A stretch of 64,000 nucleotides of DNA from Aliarcobacter sp. Its GTDB lineage: Bacteria > Campylobacterota > Campylobacteria > Campylobacterales > Arcobacteraceae. The DNA lies in the NCBI GenBank assembly GCA_028690445.1, contig JAQVBE010000002.1, forward strand, positions 124,001-188,000, given 5' to 3'. Under the pieces are notes generated by a model. The model saw only the letters and a program-made list of their open reading frames with translations. It was not told the origin of the DNA and made no database searches. Positions 17,101-25,436 of the stretch are shown piece after piece (the first letter of the stretch is position 1; the number at the start of each line of letters is the position of its first letter). A program made the translations under genes and the position numbers.

Positions 17101-17121
17101 TTTATACTCCTTTTTATCGGA

Positions 17122-17163
17122 ATAATAACCACTATAAAAGTATAAAAAATTGATATAAATCAA
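17122..17163 (-). promoter_or_regulatory. Crp/Fnr-type promoter of the CuA-less oxidase operon
   Basis: The box TTGATATAAATCAA (17150-17163) is a perfect TTGAT-N4-ATCAA palindrome. A -10 hexamer TATTAT lies at 17127-17122, exactly 22 bases away, giving a box centre near -41.5. A second possible -10, TATAGT at 17136-17131, would fit the geometry less well. Confidence 0.78.
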
Positions 17164-17184
17164 TATACATTAATAATGTATATT
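17162..17184. repeat. Perfect palindrome abutting the Crp/Fnr-type box
   Basis: AATATACATTA (17162-17172) and TAATGTATATT (17174-17184) are perfect inverted 11-mers around one base. They begin inside the last bases of the adjacent box. It may be a second regulator site upstream of the oxidase operon. Confidence 0.6.
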
Positions 17185-17335
17185 AAATATACAGTAAAAT
17201 ATATACTTAATATTTTTTATACAAATGATTAATTAATTTATGAAAAGATATTTAATATTAAAAAGCTTGATAAAGAAATATTTACTAGGTAATGTGGAAA
17301 GAAATAAAAAAAGATTAAAAAAAGAAGAAATAAGC

Positions 17336-17365
17336 GATTAAATGGTTTATTTAAACCACTTAATC
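17336..17365 (-). terminator. Terminator of the nirC-J-F-E operon
   Basis: A 14-base stem with one mismatch (17336-17349 with 17352-17365) spans the nirE stop codon, and the minus strand continues into a T-rich stretch. It fits a factor-independent terminator. Confidence 0.6.
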
Positions 17366-18078
17366 TTATCTCTTAAAGTTACAACTTCTCCAATAACAAT
17401 GATAGCAGGTGTTGGCATATCTTTTGAAAGCTCAACTATTGTTTCTAAAGTTCCTACAACAACTTCTTGTTCAGGAGTACTTCCTTTTGAAATTACAGCA
17501 CATGGATAATCTCTTCTTTTCCCAAGGTTCATAAGTTTTCTAGTGATTAGTTTAATATTATGGAATCCCATTAAAAATACGATTGTTTCATCATTTAAGA
17601 AAGTTTGCCACTCTATTTGTGATATTTTTTTCTTTGGTGTTTCATGTCCTGTTACTACTCTAAATGAAGTAGTGATTCCTCTATGAGTTACAGGAATTCC
17701 AGCGTATGCTGGAACGGCTACTGATGAGCTAATACCTGGAATTATTTCAAACTTTATATCTCTATCAAAAAGATAAATAGCTTCTTCTCCACCTCTTCCA
17801 AATACAAAGGGATCACCACCTTTTAATCTTACAACATTTTCATATTTTAACGCAGCTTGATAAATAATTTCATTTATTTCATCTTGAGGAACAGAGTGTT
17901 TTCCATCTTGTTTTCCCACATAAATCATCTCACAACCATCTTTTGCCATTTCAAGAATTCCTGGATTTGCGAGTCTATCATAGATGATTATATCAGCTTC
18001 TTTTACTACTCTTGCAGCTTTTAGAGTCATTAACTCCATATCACCAGGACCAGCCCCTGTTAAATATACTTTTGCCAT
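17347..18078 (-). CDS. nirE: NirE, uroporphyrinogen-III C-methyltransferase for heme d1
   Basis: The 243-residue enzyme makes precorrin-2 from uroporphyrinogen III using SAM, the first step from the common tetrapyrrole path to heme d1. Family motifs are clear: VYLTGAGPGDMELMTLKA at the N-terminus, VRLKGGDPFVFGRGGEE near residue 83, PGISS near 118 and PVTHRG near 130. It lacks the CysG dehydrogenase/chelatase domain. It starts 2 bases after nirF, so it is read as part of the nirC-J-F-E operon, which supports nirE over a general cobA. Confidence 0.9.
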   Translation of the reverse strand: MAKVYLTGAGPGDMELMTLKAARVVKEADIIIYDRLANPGILEMAKDGCEMIYVGKQDGKHSVPQDEINEIIYQAALKYENVVRLKGGDPFVFGRGGEEAIYLFDRDIKFEIIPGISSSVAVPAYAGIPVTHRGITTSFRVVTGHETPKKKISQIEWQTFLNDETIVFLMGFHNIKLITRKLMNLGKRRDYPCAVISKGSTPEQEVVVGTLETIVELSKDMPTPAIIVIGEVVTLRDKIKWFK

Positions 18079-18080
18079 AA

Positions 18081-19175
18081 TTATTTTCCATCCTCATATA
18101 TAAATATTCCTGAAGGTTTTTTAACATTAAATATTTCTCTATTTAAAAACCACTCTTTTGTGTGTATAACTGCAATTTTATTAGTATCATTTACTGATAC
18201 ATAAAGTTGTGGAGAATCTTCTGACCATCTAACGTGCAATACTTTTCCATCAAAATTAAATGTATGAATAATTTCTAAAGTTGTAGTATCAATTATTTGA
18301 ATAGTTGGGAAATCTTTTCCTGAATATGTAACTGCTAAATATTTTTTATCAGGACTTAAACTTGTAAATACAGGTAATCCTTGTGTTTGAATATTTTTTA
18401 CAAATTTAAAGTCATTGTCATAAACCATTACTTTATTATCACCAACTGCTGGAACAAATATTTTATCTCCACCAATTGACCAAAAGCCAAAATGAGGAAC
18501 TTTTAGAACCATTTGTCTATTTTCATCTAAGAAAATATCAATCTTTTTGTATTCCATTTTCTTTAAATCAAGAACACCAAAGAATTTTGAAGTAAAAAAT
18601 CCAACTATGTATTTTTCATCTTTTATCATAGCATCAAAAGGAAGTTCTCCAGCATCTTTGAACTCTTTAAATAATTTAAAATTGGGTTTGTTTTTACCTT
18701 CATTTATATCTTTGTAAACTGAAATTGTGTCATTATCCATTTGTGAGAATATTAGATAATTTTCATATGTTTTAATTCCTACATTTTTAGAACCAGTTTG
18801 TATTTTTTCTAAAGGCTTTAAATCTCTATCTAAAATATCAACACTTTTATCATCATAGTTTGCAACTGCAACATAGTTTGCTCCAATTACAAAACCAATT
18901 GCTGATTTTGAAGTTTTATATTCTGCTAAAATTTTTTCAGATTCAGGGTCAAATTTTACTACGAAACCATCTCTTGAAATTGCATAACCATCTTTCCCAT
19001 CAAATTTCACAACACCATGATTCATGTCGTGCATACCTGTTATATTAGTTCTTTTTACACCATTGTAGATTGTTGCTAATGATTCATTTTCTCTTTCAAC
19101 TACGAAAAATTTTTCCTTTGCACAAACCCAACTACTAGCAATACTTGCAATTAGCAATAAATTTAATAATTTCAT
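18081..19175 (-). CDS. nirF: NirF, heme d1 biosynthesis protein
   Basis: A signal peptide (about 19 residues) precedes an eight-bladed propeller-like domain related to the d1 domain of NirS. No CxxCH motif is present, which separates NirF from the cytochrome NirN. Conserved-looking His residues occur in MHDMNHGVVKF and KVPHFGFWS. NirF acts in late heme d1 synthesis in the periplasm. The gene sits between nirJ and nirE with gaps of 2-3 bases. Confidence 0.9.
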   Translation of the reverse strand: MKLLNLLLIASIASSWVCAKEKFFVVERENESLATIYNGVKRTNITGMHDMNHGVVKFDGKDGYAISRDGFVVKFDPESEKILAEYKTSKSAIGFVIGANYVAVANYDDKSVDILDRDLKPLEKIQTGSKNVGIKTYENYLIFSQMDNDTISVYKDINEGKNKPNFKLFKEFKDAGELPFDAMIKDEKYIVGFFTSKFFGVLDLKKMEYKKIDIFLDENRQMVLKVPHFGFWSIGGDKIFVPAVGDNKVMVYDNDFKFVKNIQTQGLPVFTSLSPDKKYLAVTYSGKDFPTIQIIDTTTLEIIHTFNFDGKVLHVRWSEDSPQLYVSVNDTNKIAVIHTKEWFLNREIFNVKKPSGIFIYEDGK

Positions 19176-19178
19176 TTC

Positions 19179-20300
19179 CTATCTCCTAGTTTCTTCTAAA
19201 GTTAAATAACATGATGGATCTTCTTCCCACAAATCTCCACTAATTGCATATGCACGTGAACGTGAACCACCATTACAAATTTCAATATATTTGCATTGTG
19301 AACATCTTCCTTTTATTTGTCGTGGATGTTCTCTCAGTTTATTTAAAATATCATTTGACGTAGAAGTCCAAATCTCATCAAAAGGTGTTTCTAAATAATT
19401 TCCAACAACAAAAGGAAAAAATGGGTCTGGTTTTACATTTCCTGCCCAATCCATATTTCCAAGTCTATACCCAGCTGAATTTCCACCCCAAGCTTTTAGT
19501 TTTTGCTCTAATGTTTCTACAAAATCTGGATATTCTTTTTTGAATCTATCTAAAAGCATAATTGCATCCATTTCCATATTTCCAGTTACTAAATCAATAT
19601 TATTTTCATTTTTATAATATTCAAATGCTTTATCAATAATAAATTCAACATATTTTTTTCTTTGTTCTTTTGATATATCTATTTCAAGATTATCTTTTCC
19701 CCGTCCAGAATAAACAAGATGAGAGATATATAGTTTATCAACTTTTAGCTCTTCACATAACTCAAACATTGCATAAAAACTATCCTGAGTCTCTTTTGTG
19801 ATGGTAAATCTAATACCAGCATTTCCACCATGAGCTTGTATTAATTTTATAGCTTCAATAGATTTTTTGTATGCACCTTTTTGACCTCTAAATTGGTCGT
19901 GAATTTCTTCAATCCCATCTATTGAAATCCCAATATAATTAAAAGTTTCTATAATTTGATCCACATTTTTAGGACTTACATAAATCCCATTGGTAGATAA
20001 ATATGTCATTATATTATATTCTTTCATAACTTTAGCAATATCAAATATGTCTTTTCTTAAAAGTGGTTCTCCACCTGAAAAAATAACAAAATTTACACCA
20101 CCTGCTTTTAGTTTTGAAATAGTTTGTTCAATTTCTTCAAAAGTAAGTGTATCTTTTTCATTTGCATCAGCTTTACTATAACAGTGATGGCAAAGTAAAT
20201 TACATCTATTTGTAAAATTCCATATCATAATAGAACCATTTAATGTTCTTGATTTTTGATTTTCAAGGGTCGATTTAATCAAATTTGATAATCTAAACAT
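19179..20300 (-). CDS. nirJ: NirJ, radical SAM enzyme of heme d1 synthesis
   Basis: The radical SAM motif CNLLCHHCY is near residue 33, with the GGEPLL segment near 80. The C-terminal part has a SPASM-like Cys set (CSQCKYIEICNGG, then a further Cys near 366), suggesting a second Fe-S cluster. NirJ replaces propionate side chains with oxo groups on the didecarboxysiroheme intermediate. Length of 373 residues is usual. It is translated from a start 4 bases after nirC and followed by nirF. Confidence 0.93.
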   Translation of the reverse strand: MFRLSNLIKSTLENQKSRTLNGSIMIWNFTNRCNLLCHHCYSKADANEKDTLTFEEIEQTISKLKAGGVNFVIFSGGEPLLRKDIFDIAKVMKEYNIMTYLSTNGIYVSPKNVDQIIETFNYIGISIDGIEEIHDQFRGQKGAYKKSIEAIKLIQAHGGNAGIRFTITKETQDSFYAMFELCEELKVDKLYISHLVYSGRGKDNLEIDISKEQRKKYVEFIIDKAFEYYKNENNIDLVTGNMEMDAIMLLDRFKKEYPDFVETLEQKLKAWGGNSAGYRLGNMDWAGNVKPDPFFPFVVGNYLETPFDEIWTSTSNDILNKLREHPRQIKGRCSQCKYIEICNGGSRSRAYAISGDLWEEDPSCYLTLEETRR

Positions 20301-20304
20301 TTCG

Positions 20305-20631
20305 CTAATCCTTTTTTGATTTGAATGATAGTATAAAATCTGTAATTGCGTCTAGTTGTTCTTGAGATAATTCATCTTTAAAGCTAGGCATTACTGATCT
20401 TTTATGACCTAATTGTTTGTACATTGATTTTGGATCAAGGATATGTCCTTGAATCTCTCCGTCAGTTCTTTTATCTGCTATTTGCTGAAATGACGGACCA
20501 AAAGCAACTGAAGTTTCATGATGACAGCCCCAACAATATTGTTTAAATATTTTCTCTCCATCTAATGCTGAAGCACTTAACAGATTAAAAGAAAATATTA
20601 GTACAAGTGGTATTTTATATTTAATACTCAT
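20305..20631 (-). CDS. nirC: NirC-type cytochrome c55x
   Basis: The small protein (108 residues) has a signal peptide and one heme motif, CWGCH near residue 33, with a probable Met ligand in VMPSF near residue 81. Such cytochromes are found in nir clusters and can feed electrons to NirS or act during d1 maturation. It is the first gene of the nirC-J-F-E operon and follows a class II Crp/Fnr-type promoter. Confidence 0.85.
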   Translation of the reverse strand: MSIKYKIPLVLIFSFNLLSASALDGEKIFKQYCWGCHHETSVAFGPSFQQIADKRTDGEIQGHILDPKSMYKQLGHKRSVMPSFKDELSQEQLDAITDFILSFKSKKD

Positions 20632-20659
20632 GTTGTACTCCTTTTTTTAATATAGATAA

Positions 20660-20728
20660 ATCTTAACATAAAGAAAAATCTAAAGGATTGATTGGTGTCA
20701 ATAAATAATTAATAAAAATGGGTAAAAT
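20660..20728. promoter_or_regulatory. Crp/Fnr-type box between nirC and the Sel1-repeat gene
   Basis: The box TTGATTGGTGTCAA is at 20688-20701. For nirC, -10 TAAGAT lies at 20665-20660, 22 bases from the box. For the plus-strand Sel1 gene, -10 TAAAAT lies at 20723-20728, 21 bases from the box. The nirC side has the ideal spacing; the other side is off by one base. Confidence 0.72.
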
Positions 20729-20756
20729 AAGATATATATTTATTAAGGAAAAGATG

Positions 20757-21377
20757 ATGAAGAAATTCTTATTTTCGATGGCTTGTGTAAGTTTCTTATT
20801 TGGAAATGACTATGATGTAGGACTTGATTTTTACAAAAATAAACAGTATCAAAATGCCTATGAATATTTTTTAAAAAGTGCGAATACAGGTAATTCTCAA
20901 GCAGCACATAATTTAGCAATTATGTATCATAATGGTGATGGTGTTAAAAAAGATACAACAGAATCAATAAAATGGTTACAAATTGCAAGTGATGCAAAAA
21001 ATCCTTATGCAATGACACAACTTGGAAATAATTACATGAATGGTTTAGGTGTTCAAAAAGATTATAAAAAAGCAATAGCACTTTTTACAGAAGCTGCACT
21101 TTTGGATAATCCACAAGCTGCTTATAATCTTGGATATATGTATACAATCGGAATTGGAGTTCCAATAAATAATGAAACAGGAGCTTCTTGGTATGAAAAA
21201 GCTGCATTATCGGGTGATGAAAATGCTCAAATAAATCTAGGATTTATGTATATGTCAGGACAAGGTATTCCAAAAGACATGAAAAAAGCTGCAATGTATA
21301 TTAAAAAAGCAAAAGACAATGGAAATGAAAAAGCTGCTTCTTTATGGGAACAATTTGAGTTAGAAAAAGAGTTATAG
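20757..21377 (+). CDS. Exported Sel1-repeat protein
   Basis: After a short signal peptide (MKKFLFSMACVSFLFG), about 190 residues form five Sel1-like TPR repeats with the A-x-x-x-L-x-x-M-Y-x-x-G-x-G-V/I-x-K-D pattern (for example HNLAIMYHNGDGVKKD and INLGFMYMSGQGIPKD). Such solenoids bind proteins. The start at 20757 (or ATG at 20754) has AAGGA upstream and gives a proper signal peptide, unlike an earlier in-frame start at 20718. It is divergent from nirC and may share its operator. Function is unknown. Confidence 0.8.
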   Translation: MKKFLFSMACVSFLFGNDYDVGLDFYKNKQYQNAYEYFLKSANTGNSQAAHNLAIMYHNGDGVKKDTTESIKWLQIASDAKNPYAMTQLGNNYMNGLGVQKDYKKAIALFTEAALLDNPQAAYNLGYMYTIGIGVPINNETGASWYEKAALSGDENAQINLGFMYMSGQGIPKDMKKAAMYIKKAKDNGNEKAASLWEQFELEKEL

Positions 21378-21385
21378 GATTTAAA

Positions 21386-21571
21386 ATGCAAATTATAATG
21401 ACGTTGGTATTTACAAGTGTTCTTTTAGTATTTATGATTTATCCTGCTATTAAAATTGTTGGTTTTTTAGAAACTAAGATGAATATTAGTGATAAAACAT
21501 ACAATGTCCTAACCGTTGTAATTACAATAATGTTAGCTTTAATTGTTGGGGCTGGATTATATTTTATTTAG
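21386..21571 (+). CDS. Small membrane protein, unknown
   Basis: The 61-residue protein has two membrane segments (residues about 4-25 and 41-60) and a short polar loop. It begins 8 bases after the Sel1-repeat gene with AGGAT upstream, so they form a pair. No family is recognised. Its 3' end overlaps the convergent thioredoxin-like gene by 8 bases. Confidence 0.6.
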   Translation: MQIIMTLVFTSVLLVFMIYPAIKIVGFLETKMNISDKTYNVLTVVITIMLALIVGAGLYFI

Positions 21572-21971
21572 TTTTTAAATCTATTGAATATAAAGTATTT
21601 AAAAACTCTTCTTTTGAATTAAACTTATAAATAGGGTGAGTTAAATATGACTCATCCTTGTATGATGCAAAAAATATACTTGGAAAGCTTGTTGTATAAA
21701 ATAACTCTATTGGATATGAAGTCTTATGTTCGACAGTGATTAAGACACTTATAAAATTCTTATTTATATACTCTACATAATTTTGATTTAGAAAATACTG
21801 CTTTAAAATCTCATTTGAATTATAACTTTTAGTTGAAGCTATAAAAAGCATTAGGTTTTTTTTCTCTTTTTGTGCTGTAATTAAAGCTTTTTCATAAGAG
21901 TGATACCAAGAAATATTATTTGAAAATAGATTTGAAAGAAGTAAGATTAAAATTAAAATTATTTTAAACAT
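21564..21971 (-). CDS. Thioredoxin-fold protein without the CxxC site
   Basis: A signal peptide (MFKIILILILLLSNLFS) is followed by a thioredoxin-like domain: W.HSYEKALITAQKEKKNLMLFI, a conserved-type Pro in TSFPSIFF, and a C-terminal helix. In place of the redox CxxC is TKSYNSNE, so it cannot be an ordinary disulfide oxidoreductase. The start at 21971 is preferred because the longer frame from 21989 would begin inside the nirS terminator hairpin. No ribosome site is visible, so expression may depend on readthrough from nirS. A chaperone-like role is possible but unproven. Confidence 0.62.
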   Translation of the reverse strand: MFKIILILILLLSNLFSNNISWYHSYEKALITAQKEKKNLMLFIASTKSYNSNEILKQYFLNQNYVEYINKNFISVLITVEHKTSYPIELFYTTSFPSIFFASYKDESYLTHPIYKFNSKEEFLNTLYSIDLKTK

Positions 21972-21981
21972 AATATAAAAA

Positions 21982-22006
21982 ATACCCATCTAAAAAAGAT
22001 GGGTAT
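21982..22006 (-). terminator. Terminator of nirS
   Basis: A perfect 10-base stem (ATACCCATCT at 21982-21991, AGATGGGTAT at 21997-22006) with an A5 loop begins 13 bases after the nirS stop. On the minus strand a run of six T follows at once. Confidence 0.85.
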
Positions 22007-22018
22007 AATTTTTCCTAA

Positions 22019-23734
22019 TTAAGCACCAGGAATAGTTTGTCTGTGTTCAACAGAATAAGTAAATGTAGGAGTAGTTAAGTTGTTAATATATTTAACAAAT
22101 TTACCACTATCTGATTCATAAATACCGATTCTTCCCGTTGTCCACTCAGAAATCATAGTCCATTTACCATGATTAGCTGGCTCTGCATGTAATAATCTTG
22201 GTTGAACAGGATTTTTTACTTTTTCACCTAATTTATCTGTATATTTGATAATTTTATCTTTTCCAATTTGTGGATCAGATTCAGGGAATGTAATTGTTTC
22301 ATACTGTGTTGCATCCCAAGTTTGTAAAACTTTTTTAGTTTTAGCATCAAGTAATTGACCCTCAGTTTTTCCAACTTTTACAATTTTATCTGCTTCTAAA
22401 GTTTCTTTATTAATTAAGTAAACTTCATTATAAGTTTCAGGACTTCCAATTACTGTATCTGCCCAGATATAAGGAGTATCATGTGCAGTTCCTACGAATA
22501 ATCCACCACCAGAAGTTTCAACTTTTTTAACAATTTCCCAATTTGAATCCCAAATTACAACAGAACCAATGTTCATAGAAACAGTTGCGTGTAATTGTTT
22601 TCCCATTTTTTTGTTAAACCAAGAAGATCCTTGACCTGGATGTGGTTTAGATTTTTCACCTGTATAAACTTTTGCAGCTAAATTTTTCTCTTTAAAGTCT
22701 ACGATACCCATAACATCACTTCCTTGAGAAGCAATCATGTAGTATCTTCCGAAATCCTTACCTTCATCTTCATTTAAGAATGCATCATGTAAAACTTTTC
22801 CAATGTTAGGAACATCTCCAACAATTGGGAATCCAGGTTTAGAATAATCAATTAAATATACTCTTCCTGCATCTTTTAATGCCATTGCGAAATAAGGTCC
22901 ATAAGGAGTATCCGCTAATGATGCAACCCTTGAAGCTTCAATTTGTCCATCAATGTTAATAACAGCAGATGTATCATAAGCTTTTAATGGCTCTAATGTC
23001 ATCGCATCACATAAAACTGCTCCACCTGGTGTGTAGTTTCCTGCAATTACATATTTTCCATCTGGAGAAACTGCTAATCCTCTTGATTCAAATCCAACTT
23101 GTACTGAAGCGATTGCTGGTTGACCAGGTGCTGCAATATCAAACATTGTTAATCTTCCAGATCTAGAAATCGAATATGCATATCTTGGATTTTTCTTATT
23201 TGTAACAGTTACGTGAACGGCAAATCCAGCTTTATGTCTAGATAAAACTTTTCCAGTTGTACTATCAATAAAGTCAACTAAAGAAGCATCTCTTTCTGTT
23301 GCAAATGTAATGTCAAGAACTGATTTTGTATCAACTGAATTTGGATATTTTTTAGCTAATTCATCTCTATCTGCCAATTTTGTCCAAGTACCTTTGATTT
23401 CCTCTAAATTTAATTTAAAGTTAGTGTTATCTTTCCAGTTCATTAACCAGTCAACCATTCCATCAGCATCATCTTTACTAAACATATGTTGCCATTGTGG
23501 CATTGCTGTATTAGGAACACCATTCATAATAGAGTCTCTTAATACATGTCTTTCTTTTTTCTTTAATGCATCAGGTCTTAAATCAGAACCAACTCCACCT
23601 TGATGAATTGGACCATGACATCCTTGACACTCTTTTTCATATACATTTGCAAAGTTCATTGTTGAACTTCCTGCGTATAAAGAACCTGCTAATACCGAAC
23701 ACGCTGTTAAACTTAAAATTTTTCCAATTTTCAT
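22019..23734 (-). CDS. nirS: NirS, cytochrome cd1 nitrite reductase
   Basis: NirS reduces nitrite to nitric oxide in the periplasm. A signal peptide (about 22 residues) precedes a cytochrome c domain with CQGCH at residues 36-40, and then the eight-bladed d1 propeller from about residue 130 to the end. His-containing blocks typical of the d1 pocket are seen (HVTVTNKKNPRYAYS; HPGQGSSW; LHATVSMN). Length of 571 residues is normal. The start has AAGGGAGA upstream. It lies downstream of norC-norB and a small gene, separated by a weak hairpin, and may have its own promoter or be read through. Confidence 0.97.
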   Translation of the reverse strand: MKIGKILSLTACSVLAGSLYAGSSTMNFANVYEKECQGCHGPIHQGGVGSDLRPDALKKKERHVLRDSIMNGVPNTAMPQWQHMFSKDDADGMVDWLMNWKDNTNFKLNLEEIKGTWTKLADRDELAKKYPNSVDTKSVLDITFATERDASLVDFIDSTTGKVLSRHKAGFAVHVTVTNKKNPRYAYSISRSGRLTMFDIAAPGQPAIASVQVGFESRGLAVSPDGKYVIAGNYTPGGAVLCDAMTLEPLKAYDTSAVINIDGQIEASRVASLADTPYGPYFAMALKDAGRVYLIDYSKPGFPIVGDVPNIGKVLHDAFLNEDEGKDFGRYYMIASQGSDVMGIVDFKEKNLAAKVYTGEKSKPHPGQGSSWFNKKMGKQLHATVSMNIGSVVIWDSNWEIVKKVETSGGGLFVGTAHDTPYIWADTVIGSPETYNEVYLINKETLEADKIVKVGKTEGQLLDAKTKKVLQTWDATQYETITFPESDPQIGKDKIIKYTDKLGEKVKNPVQPRLLHAEPANHGKWTMISEWTTGRIGIYESDSGKFVKYINNLTTPTFTYSVEHRQTIPGA

Positions 23735-23829
23735 AATGTCTCCCTTGCCTTTTTTTTAATGTAATTTCATACCTTACTACTAATAAATAGTCTCTTTGAA
23801 CGCAGTTCTACTATCTATATAATTGTGTA

Positions 23830-23854
23830 AATCAAGAGAAAATCTCTCTTGATT
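23830..23854. terminator. Hairpin between the small nor-linked gene and nirS
   Basis: A perfect 10-base stem (AATCAAGAGA at 23830-23839, TCTCTTGATT at 23845-23854) starts one base after the small gene stop. The minus-strand T-run is short, so termination may be partial; the plus-strand side is more T-rich. Confidence 0.5.
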
Positions 23855-23855
23855 T

Positions 23856-24011
23856 TTATTTTTGTTCGTCTTCTAATCTTCTTTTCTCTTGTTTATAAAT
23901 CCAGAACATTGGAAGTACAATAAAAGTATGAAGAAAAATAGTTAATGTTAATGGACCTTGATTTAATATTGCAAAAAAACTAGGTACCAAATCTGTCATT
24001 GGTTCAAACAT
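23856..24011 (-). CDS. 51-residue single-span membrane protein between norB and nirS
   Basis: An ATG at 24009-24011 with AAGGAGA 6 bases upstream opens 51 codons ending TAA at 23856-23858. The protein begins MFEPMTDLVPSFF, has one membrane segment (residues about 21-38, LTLTIFLHTFIVLPMFWI) and a charged tail (KQEKRRLEDEQK). It starts 9 bases after the norB stop. The layout resembles small accessory subunits such as CcoQ of cbb3 oxidase. No family is recognised, and a role in NorBC stability or assembly is an inference. Confidence 0.72.
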   Translation of the reverse strand: MFEPMTDLVPSFFAILNQGPLTLTIFLHTFIVLPMFWIYKQEKRRLEDEQK

Positions 24012-24020
24012 GTTATCTCC

Positions 24021-25436
24021 TTATCTCTCGTGTCTAGGGCTTTTAGAAGTAGTTAATAAATCTTTAACTAAGTATAAAAATCCAACAAACGTCATAATAC
24101 CAGTTGCTAATCTCCATCCAAGACCTTGAACAAACCATACCATATCTTGAGATACGAAGAATCCTTCCCAAGTTGCTCCCATTTGAGCTCTTTCAACTAA
24201 TACTTGACCATATCCTGCAACAGTTAAAGAAATAGTCATACCTAATACTCCAAGAGTAATTAAAGTAATTGCCATTTTAGAAGCAAATGTTGCTTTCATA
24301 ACTTTAATACCATTTTTACCTTGTACACCCATATAGAACATACCGATTAGAATAGTAGCATAAGCTCCAAAAAATGCTAAGTGACCATGTGCAGATGTAA
24401 ACTGCGTACCATGTGTATAAATATTTACTTGTGGTAATGTGTGGAAGAATCCCCAAATACCAGCACCTAAGAAGTTACCAAATGCATTAGTAACAAACCA
24501 AGCAAATGCAGGTGAATTGTTCATAGTTTTTTCTTCTGTTCCAGCTTTTAAACCAGTTTCTTTTCCCCAGTCATAAATAACGTGAACAAACATAGCAACT
24601 AAAGGAACAGGCTCAAGTGCTGAGAATAATGCTCCAATTTCCCACCAGTACTCAGGAGTACCAATCCAGAAATAGTGATGTCCCATACCTAAGATACCAG
24701 AACCAAATAACATTGAAACTTCAATCCATAACCACATTTCAACAACTTCTCTTCTAGCACCAATAATTTTGATTAATCCATAAGCTGCTAAACAACCTAC
24801 AAATACTTCCCATGTAGCTTCAACCCATAAGTGAATTACCCACCACCACCAGTATTGATCCATAGAAATATTATCAGTAAAGAACATACCTGCTAAGTAT
24901 AAACCAGCAAGTGCAAGAACGTCAGCCATTAATACTGTTACAATTCCTGTTTGTTTACCTTTCATTGCAGTTGCAAAAAGGTTAAATACAAATACTAAAA
25001 CAACAACAACGATACCAATATCAGCCCATCTTGGAGCTTCAATATATTCTCTACCTTCAGTGATTAACCAAATAGTTGATTCATTAGCAGGTCCAACTTG
25101 AACTAGAATAAATACTAGAACAACTACTGTTACAGCAGCAGTTAAAACATAAAATCCTAATTTACCAAGTTTGATTCCAACTGTTTCAATACCTGTTTCA
25201 TCAGGTAATAAATAGTAAACAGAACCAATCATTGCATATAACATCCATACAACTAAAGCATTAATATGTATCATTCTAGCTATAGAAAAATCAAAGATTT
25301 CAAAAAGAAAACTTGGATATAAAAACTGAGTAGCAGCAATAAGACCCATTACTAATTGAGCACCAAACAAAATAGCAGCAACTACGAAATAGTTGATAGC
25401 TAATTTTTGAGATTCAAATTTTAAATTATTTGCCAT
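24021..25436 (-). CDS. norB: NorB, catalytic subunit of cytochrome c-dependent NO reductase
   Basis: NorB reduces two NO to nitrous oxide. The 471-residue protein has 12 membrane segments and the full active-site set: H57 for low-spin heme, H202 with E206 and E210 in IHLWVEATWE, H253-H254 in GMGHHYFW, and H350/H352 in SAHGHLAFFGAY. It has no N-terminal quinol-oxidising extension, so it is the cNOR type, paired with NorC. Its start overlaps the norC end by 11 bases, which implies translational coupling. Confidence 0.97.
   Translation of the reverse strand: MANNLKFESQKLAINYFVVAAILFGAQLVMGLIAATQFLYPSFLFEIFDFSIARMIHINALVVWMLYAMIGSVYYLLPDETGIETVGIKLGKLGFYVLTAAVTVVVLVFILVQVGPANESTIWLITEGREYIEAPRWADIGIVVVVLVFVFNLFATAMKGKQTGIVTVLMADVLALAGLYLAGMFFTDNISMDQYWWWWVIHLWVEATWEVFVGCLAAYGLIKIIGARREVVEMWLWIEVSMLFGSGILGMGHHYFWIGTPEYWWEIGALFSALEPVPLVAMFVHVIYDWGKETGLKAGTEEKTMNNSPAFAWFVTNAFGNFLGAGIWGFFHTLPQVNIYTHGTQFTSAHGHLAFFGAYATILIGMFYMGVQGKNGIKVMKATFASKMAITLITLGVLGMTISLTVAGYGQVLVERAQMGATWEGFFVSQDMVWFVQGLGWRLATGIMTFVGFLYLVKDLLTTSKSPRHER

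Noticed and set aside
18081..19175. Calling this gene nirN
   Set aside because: NirN has a c-type heme motif; no CxxCH is present, so nirF fits better.
23795..23810. Inverted repeat GAAC-TGC-GTTC upstream of nirS as an operator
   Set aside because: The arms are only four bases, and no convincing -10 is placed in relation to it.
23822..23835. Possible Crp/Fnr-type box TTGATTTACACAAT (minus strand) before nirS
   Set aside because: The second half-site does not match and no -10 hexamer lies 22 bases away. The TTGAT half is part of the hairpin after the small nor-linked gene.
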